64,000 nt of DNA from Actinopolyspora saharensis (lineage in GTDB: Bacteria > Actinomycetota > Actinomycetes > Mycobacteriales > Pseudonocardiaceae), in NCBI RefSeq assembly GCF_900100925.1, contig NZ_FNKO01000002.1, positions 1,798,001-1,862,000 of the forward strand. Reading direction: 5' to 3'. Position 1 is the stretch's first letter. Each line of letters starts with the position of its first letter. Below, piece by piece: positions 59,377 to 64,000 of this stretch. The position numbers and the translations under genes are program-made. The notes under the pieces were generated by a model, which saw only the letters and a program-made list of their open reading frames with translations, had not been told where the DNA came from and made no database searches.

Positions 59377-59394
59377 TGACCGATTGGTCGGTTG
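59377..59394. promoter_or_regulatory. TetR-type operator O2 near paaZ
   Basis: TGACCGA-TTGG-TCGGTTG has the same left arm and spacer length as O1, with two right-arm mismatches. It lies 75 bp upstream of paaZ, in an AT-richer stretch suggesting a promoter. Confidence 0.8.
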
Positions 59395-59468
59395 GTGAGA
59401 GTGGGCCGAGTGCGCCTGCCGCGGGGCCGACAACCACGCGAACGTGATTTTCGAGGGAGAGCGCGAGG

Positions 59469-61514
59469 ATGGAACCGCTGCGCAGCTACACCGCGGGCCG
59501 GTGGCGGAGTCCCGCGGACGAGGGAACCGCGCTGTACGACGCCGTCACCGGCGGGGAGCTGGCCCGGCTGTCCACCGCGGGCATCGACAGGGCCGCCGCG
59601 CTCGCCCACGGCAGGGAGGTCGGCGGTCCCGCGCTTCGCGAGCTGACCTTCCACCAGCGCGCAGCCCTGCTCAAGTCGCTGGCCTCGCACCTGAGGGAGC
59701 ACCGGCAGGAGCTCTACGACCTCTCGGCGAGCACCGGCGCGACCAGGGGGGACTCCAAGTTCGACGTCGACGGCGGCATCGGGGTGCTGTTCTCCTACTC
59801 CAGCAAGGGCAGGCGGGAGCTGCCGAACTCCACCGTTCACGTCGACGGGGGAACGGAACCGCTGGGCAAGCAGGGCACCTTCCTCGGGCAGCACATCGCC
59901 ACCCCGCTGCGGGGAGTGGCGGTGCAGATCAACGCCTTCAACTTCCCGGTGTGGGGCCCGCTGGAGAAGCTGGCACCGGCCTTCGTCGCGGGGGTGCCCA
60001 CGCTGATCAAGCCCGCCGAGCAGACCGCGCACCTGACCCACCGGCTCGTGGAGCTGATCGTGGAGTCGGGAATCCTGCCGGAGGGCTCGGTCCAACTGCT
60101 CTGCGGCAACGCGGGGGACCTGCTGGACCACCTGACCGAGCAGGACCTGCTCTCGTTCACCGGCTCCGCCGCCACGGCGCAGCGGATCCGCGCCCAGGAC
60201 AACGTGGTGCGGCAGTCGGTGCGCTTCAACGCCGAGGCGGACTCGCTGAACTGCTCGGTGCTCGGACCCGACGCCACGCGGGACACCGCGGAGTTCGACC
60301 TGTTCGTGCGGCAGCTGGTCACCGAGATGACGGTCAAGGCCGGGCAGAAGTGCACCGCTGTGCGCAGGGCTTTCGTTCCCGAAGGACGTGTCGACGAGGT
60401 GGTGGGGGCCGTCGCGGACCGCCTGTCCGGGGTCGCGGTGGGCGACCCGCGCAACCCCGAGGTGGACATGGGAGCGCTGGCCGACCTGGAGCAGCGGGAG
60501 GAGGTCCGGCGCGGCCTCAAGGGGCTGCTGGAGGCCGGACGGCTGGTCCACGGCGATCCGTGGCAGCCCTTCGAACCGGTCGGCGCCGACTACGAGCAGG
60601 GAGCCTTCGTGCCCCCGATGCTGCTGCGCTGCGACGAACCAGAACAGCCCCAGCCGCACGAGATCGAGGTGTTCGGACCGGTGGCCACGGTGCTGCCCTA
60701 CCGGGACGCCGAGCACGCCGTCGAACTGGCCAACCGGGGAGGCGGGAGCCTGGTCGGTTCGGTGGTCTCCGGCGACACCGAGTTCGTCCGCGAGGTGGTG
60801 CTGGGCGCGGCCTCCCGGCACGGCCGGATGCTGGTGCTCAACGGCTCCGACGCGGAGGAGTCCACCGGGCACGGCTCCCCGCTGCCCCAGCTGGTGCACG
60901 GCGGCCCCGGCCGCGCAGGCGGGGGCGAGGAGATGGCCGGCATCCGAGGGGTGCTGCACCACATGCAGCGCACCGCCGTCCAGGCGGATCCGGACACGCT
61001 CACGGAGCTGACCGGGCAGTGGTTCCCCGGAAGTACGCGGACCACCACCGATGCCCACCCCTTCCGCAAGCACCTGGAGCAGCTGCGGGTCGGGGACAGC
61101 GTCGTGGGAGGACCGCGCGGGATCACCGCGGAGGACGTGCGGCACTTCGCCGACTTCACCGGCGACGAGTTCTACGCGCACACCGACGAGGCGGCGGCCG
61201 CGGCCAACCCGTTCTTCGGGGGGCTGGTGGCGCACGGCTACCTGGTGGTCTCGCTGGCGGCGGGGCTGTTCGTCTCCCCCGAGCCGGGGCCGGTGCTGGC
61301 CAACTACGGGCTGGAGAACCTGCGGTTCCTCACCCCGACCTATCCGGGTGACGAGATCACGGTGACTCTCACGGCCAAGCGGATCACACCACGGCACAAC
61401 GCCGACTACGGCGAGGTGCGCTGGGACGCGGACGTGACCAACCAGCACGGCGAGTCGGTGGCGAAGTACGACGTCCTGACCCTGGTCGCCAAGGAGGGGG
61501 CGACTTCCGAGTGA
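59469..61514 (+). CDS. paaZ: Bifunctional oxepin-CoA hydrolase/dehydrogenase PaaZ
   Basis: This 681-residue two-domain enzyme has an N-terminal aldehyde dehydrogenase domain (about 1-515; QINAFNFPVWGPLEKLAPAF, FTGSAATAQRI, catalytic cysteine in VKAGQKCTAVRRAF). A C-terminal MaoC-like hydratase domain follows (about 540-681; FADFTGDEFYAHTDEAAAAA, FGGLVAHGYLVVSLAAGLF). It hydrolyses the oxepin-CoA ring and oxidises the aldehyde to 3-oxo-5,6-dehydrosuberyl-CoA. ATG 59469 has GAGCGAGG just upstream. It heads the rightward paaZ-paaABCD operon. Confidence 0.95.
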   Translation: MEPLRSYTAGRWRSPADEGTALYDAVTGGELARLSTAGIDRAAALAHGREVGGPALRELTFHQRAALLKSLASHLREHRQELYDLSASTGATRGDSKFDVDGGIGVLFSYSSKGRRELPNSTVHVDGGTEPLGKQGTFLGQHIATPLRGVAVQINAFNFPVWGPLEKLAPAFVAGVPTLIKPAEQTAHLTHRLVELIVESGILPEGSVQLLCGNAGDLLDHLTEQDLLSFTGSAATAQRIRAQDNVVRQSVRFNAEADSLNCSVLGPDATRDTAEFDLFVRQLVTEMTVKAGQKCTAVRRAFVPEGRVDEVVGAVADRLSGVAVGDPRNPEVDMGALADLEQREEVRRGLKGLLEAGRLVHGDPWQPFEPVGADYEQGAFVPPMLLRCDEPEQPQPHEIEVFGPVATVLPYRDAEHAVELANRGGGSLVGSVVSGDTEFVREVVLGAASRHGRMLVLNGSDAEESTGHGSPLPQLVHGGPGRAGGGEEMAGIRGVLHHMQRTAVQADPDTLTELTGQWFPGSTRTTTDAHPFRKHLEQLRVGDSVVGGPRGITAEDVRHFADFTGDEFYAHTDEAAAAANPFFGGLVAHGYLVVSLAAGLFVSPEPGPVLANYGLENLRFLTPTYPGDEITVTLTAKRITPRHNADYGEVRWDADVTNQHGESVAKYDVLTLVAKEGATSE

Positions 61515-61584
61515 GTCGCCGACGGGAATCGGAAATCGGAACCGGCCGAGGCGGGGCGGTTCCCAGTGGGAGAGGTGAAGCGGT

Positions 61585-62553
61585 GTGAGTACCGAAGAAG
61601 CCACGCTCGGCACCGAGTCGGAGCTGCGGGACCACTTCGAGGACCGGATCGCCAGGGACCAGCGCATCGAACCGCGGGACTGGATGCCCTCCGGCTACCG
61701 CGAAACCCTGGTGCGTCAGATCGCCCAGCACGCCCACTCCGAGATCATCGGGATGCAGCCGGAGGGGAACTGGCTCACGCGTGCCCCCAGCCTGCGTCGC
61801 AAGGCGATCCTGCTGGCCAAGGTCCAGGACGAGGCCGGGCACGGCCTCTACCTGTACTCGGCGGCGGAGACGCTCGGCGTCGACCGCTCGGAGCTGACCG
61901 ACAAGCTGGTCACCGGGCGCCAGAAGTACTCCTCGATCTTCAACTACCCCGCGCTGACCTTCGCCGACATCGGAGTGATCGGCTGGCTGGTGGACGGCGC
62001 GGCGATCGTGAACCAGGTGCCGCTGTGCCGCGCCTCCTACGGCCCCTACGCCAGGGCGATGATCCGCATCTGCAAGGAGGAGTCCTTCCACCAGCGACAG
62101 GGCTACGAACTGCTGATGACCATGATGAGCGGTACCGCGAAGCAGCGGGCCGCCGTGCAGGACGCCACCGACCGCTGGTGGTGGCCCTCGCTGATGATGT
62201 TCGGTCCCCCGGACGGGGACTCGCCCAACACCCGCCAGTCGATGGAGTGGGGCATCAAGCGCCACACCAACGACGAGCTGCGCCAGAAGTTCGTGGACAT
62301 GACGGTGCCGCAGGCCGAGGCGCTCGGGGTGAGCCCGCCGGACTCCGGCCTGGTGTGGAACCCCGAGCGCGGGCACCACGACTTCTCCGAACCCGACTGG
62401 GCGGAGTTCCGGCGCGTGCTGAAGGGCGGCGGCCCCTGCAACGCCCAGCGGGTCGAGCGCAGGCGCGCCGCGCACGAGGAGGGAGCGTGGGTTCGCGAGG
62501 CCGCCGCGGCCCACGCGGCCAAGCAGGCCGAACGAGGGGAGGCGGCGCTGTGA
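61585..62553 (+). CDS. paaA: Phenylacetyl-CoA epoxidase catalytic subunit PaaA
   Basis: This 322-residue diiron subunit has two E-x-x-H motifs binding the iron pair, [20 protein letters not shown] and [13 protein letters not shown]. It catalyses 1,2-epoxidation of phenylacetyl-CoA together with PaaC and reductant from PaaE. GTG 61585 follows an AGAGGTGAAG leader. Its stop overlaps the paaB start as GTGA. Confidence 0.96.
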   Translation: MSTEEATLGTESELRDHFEDRIARDQRIEPRDWMPSGYRETLVRQIAQHAHSEIIGMQPEGNWLTRAPSLRRKAILLAKVQDEAGHGLYLYSAAETLGVDRSELTDKLVTGRQKYSSIFNYPALTFADIGVIGWLVDGAAIVNQVPLCRASYGPYARAMIRICKEESFHQRQGYELLMTMMSGTAKQRAAVQDATDRWWWPSLMMFGPPDGDSPNTRQSMEWGIKRHTNDELRQKFVDMTVPQAEALGVSPPDSGLVWNPERGHHDFSEPDWAEFRRVLKGGGPCNAQRVERRRAAHEEGAWVREAAAAHAAKQAERGEAAL

Positions 62554-62870
62554 GCACCGGACCGGACCGGGAGGGCACCGAGGGCTCGCGGGCCGCGTGG
62601 CCGCTGTTCGAGGTCTTCGTGCGCGGCAAGCGCGGACTCAACCACGTGCACGTCGGCTCGCTGCACGCCCCCGACGAGGAGATGGCGCTGCACAACGCGC
62701 GCAACCTCTACACCCGGCGCAACGAGGGGGTCAGCATCTGGGTGGTGCGTGCCGAGCACATCACCGCGTCCAGCCCGGACGAGAAGGACCCGTTCTTCGC
62801 GCCGAACGGTGACAAGGTCTACCGGCACCCCACCTTCTACGAGATACCGGACGACGTCCCGCACATCTGA
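62550..62870 (+). CDS. paaB: Phenylacetyl-CoA epoxidase subunit PaaB
   Basis: This 106-residue protein, from GTG 62550, carries the PaaB core [40 protein letters not shown] and the closing [19 protein letters not shown]. PaaB bridges the PaaAC catalytic heterodimers. It is translationally coupled to paaA and followed by a 101-bp gap before paaC. Confidence 0.95.
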   Translation: MSTGPDREGTEGSRAAWPLFEVFVRGKRGLNHVHVGSLHAPDEEMALHNARNLYTRRNEGVSIWVVRAEHITASSPDEKDPFFAPNGDKVYRHPTFYEIPDDVPHI

Positions 62871-62971
62871 CCGAGATTTTCCGCTCGCCCCCGATTCGGT
62901 CCATCGACACGACAGGACGGGGAAGCATCAGTGAGCACAGCGGACGTCGCCCCCGGCGGGAGGTTCACGTC

Positions 62972-63862
62972 ATGTCCTTCGACAACGCTTACGAGGCCAT
63001 CGCCGAAGCGCACCCGGAAGGGGACGCGCGCTGGGCCTTCGGCACCGGCTTCGAGGACCCGCTGTCCGGGGTGGACACCACCGTTCCGGGCGGGGTCGAC
63101 CGGGCCGATCTGGCGAGCTACTGCCTGATGCTCGGTGACGACGCGCTGATCCTCGCGCAGCGGCTCACCGAGTGGGTGACCCGCGCCCACGAGCTGGAGG
63201 ACGAGGTGGCGCTGGCGAACACAGCGCTCGACCTGCTCGGCCAGGCACGCGCGCTGCTGGCACGCGCGGGCACGGTCGACGGAAGCGGCCGGGACGAGGA
63301 CGCGCTGGCCCACTTCCGATCCGAGGACGAGTTCCGCAACGTGCGGCTGGTGGAGCTGCCGCGCGGGGACTTCGGCAGGACCGTGGCCGAGCTGCTGGTG
63401 TTCTCCACCTGGCGACTGGCCCTGCTGAACCGGCTCACCGGATCGGCCGATCCGGTGCTGGCGGCGGTGGCGGCCAAGGCGGTCAAGGAGGTCACCTACC
63501 ACCGCGACTACGCGGCCCGCTGGGCCGTGCGCCTCGGGGACGGCACCGAGTACTCGGCCGAGCGGCTGCACGCGGGGTTGGCCGACGTGCTCCCGTTCGC
63601 CGAGGAGCTGTTCACCCCGCACTCCGTGGAACACCGCCTCGAACGGGCCGGTGTAGCGGTCGACCCCGCTGCGCTGCGCCGGGAGTTCGACGAGGTGCTC
63701 GACCAGGTGTGCGCGCGGGCCACCGCTACCCGTCCCGAAGTCACCCCCGTGGGCACGCTCGCGGGCAGAGCGGGCCGGGACGGGGTCCACACCGAGCACT
63801 TCGGCTACCTGCTGGCCGAGATGCAGAGCCTCGCTCGCAGCGATCCGGAGGCGACATGGTGA
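62972..63862 (+). CDS. paaC: Phenylacetyl-CoA epoxidase subunit PaaC
   Basis: This 296-residue ferritin-like protein starts at ATG 62972 with GGGAGG eight nt upstream. Helices include ASYCLMLGDDALILAQRLTE, HELEDEVALANTALDLLGQARALL and AKAVKEVTYHRDYAARWAVRLGDG. It is the structural partner of PaaA and shapes the CoA-binding pocket. An earlier GTG reading in another frame at 62931 is shadow. It overlaps the start of paaD. Confidence 0.94.
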   Translation: MSFDNAYEAIAEAHPEGDARWAFGTGFEDPLSGVDTTVPGGVDRADLASYCLMLGDDALILAQRLTEWVTRAHELEDEVALANTALDLLGQARALLARAGTVDGSGRDEDALAHFRSEDEFRNVRLVELPRGDFGRTVAELLVFSTWRLALLNRLTGSADPVLAAVAAKAVKEVTYHRDYAARWAVRLGDGTEYSAERLHAGLADVLPFAEELFTPHSVEHRLERAGVAVDPAALRREFDEVLDQVCARATATRPEVTPVGTLAGRAGRDGVHTEHFGYLLAEMQSLARSDPEATW

Positions 63863-64000
63863 CCGGCGGTGAAGTCGACACGTCCGCGGCGCGGGCCGTG
63901 GCCGAGACGGTCACCGACCCGGAGCTGCCGATGCTGACCCTCGCGGACCTGGGCGTGCTGCGCGACGTCAGCCCGAGCGGGGACGGCGGGGTGCTGGTCA
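63856..64000 (+). CDS. paaD: PaaD, Fe-S assembly-like protein, 5' part only
   Basis: The first 48 codons are visible from ATG 63856 (or GTG 63859), overlapping the paaC stop. VTDPELPMLTLADLGVLRD is the DUF59/MIP18-type signature of PaaD, which assists maturation of the epoxidase system. The gene continues beyond the window, and paaE is expected next. Confidence 0.9.
   Translation, partial: MVTGGEVDTSAARAVAETVTDPELPMLTLADLGVLRDVSPSGDGGVLV

Overview
The window is high-GC actinobacterial chromosome. It encodes mycothiol synthase (MshD), an LmeA-type lipomannan factor, an orphan GlnR-type regulator, a giant LCP (LytR-CpsA-Psr) protein and Scr1/DUF5753-type XRE regulators. Together these suggest a mycolata relative in or near the Pseudonocardiales/Actinopolysporales. 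The genus cannot be fixed from sequence alone.

Region 1 (1-25800) is a conserved core block. From memory, its gene order follows Mycobacterium tuberculosis Rv0811c-Rv0823c: folate-binding YgfZ, PabC-like lyase, nitrobindin, SseC/thiosulfate sulfurtransferase/DUF4395/thioredoxin/LmeA, GlnR, MshD, pst genes, PhoU, LCP protein and Dus. Additions here are a Fur regulator, a SAM methyltransferase, a full pstSCAB operon, an XRE regulator, a diguanylate cyclase, a Cu/Zn SOD-family protein and an EamA transporter. PHO-box-like 11-nt direct repeats precede both pstS and phoU, so phosphate uptake and its negative modulator are probably co-regulated.

Region 2 (25818-about 39950) is a tRNA-Lys(UUU) gene carrying a 13.1-kb actinomycete integrative and conjugative element (AICE). 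The element is bounded by a 41-bp direct repeat of the tRNA 3' half (25856-25896 and 38959-38999). On the minus strand it holds integrase, excisionase, a rolling-circle Rep, DUF2637 Spd-like and FtsK/Tra transfer genes, a GGDEF protein and a chain of very small genes. Intrinsic-terminator hairpins with U6 tracts lie directly upstream of the Rep and Tra ribosome-binding sites. A divergent GntR repressor gene and a perfect 11-bp inverted repeat form the likely control switch. Cargo genes are a class-IV aminotransferase-like protein, an HTH-SUMF1 fusion and a membrane-anchored protein made of nearly identical 54-residue repeats. Beyond the right att site lies the scar of a second, older element: an integrase C-terminus fused to another small protein.

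Region 3 (39950-56500) is accessory metabolism and transport. It holds an SDR/XRE pair, a sodium:solute symporter, an NhaC antiporter, an M19 dipeptidase, a haloacid dehalogenase, an FAD-dependent dehydrogenase, a diacylglycerol/lipid kinase and two adjacent, nearly identical APC permeases.

Region 4 (56700-64000) is a phenylacetate catabolic cluster. A leftward paaI-paaK-tetR operon diverges from a rightward paaZ-paaA-paaB-paaC-paaD operon that runs off the window. Two matching TetR-type operators lie in the divergent promoter region. PaaK makes phenylacetyl-CoA, PaaABCD epoxidises it, PaaZ opens and oxidises the ring, PaaI removes stalled CoA thioesters, and the TetR protein probably represses both arms.
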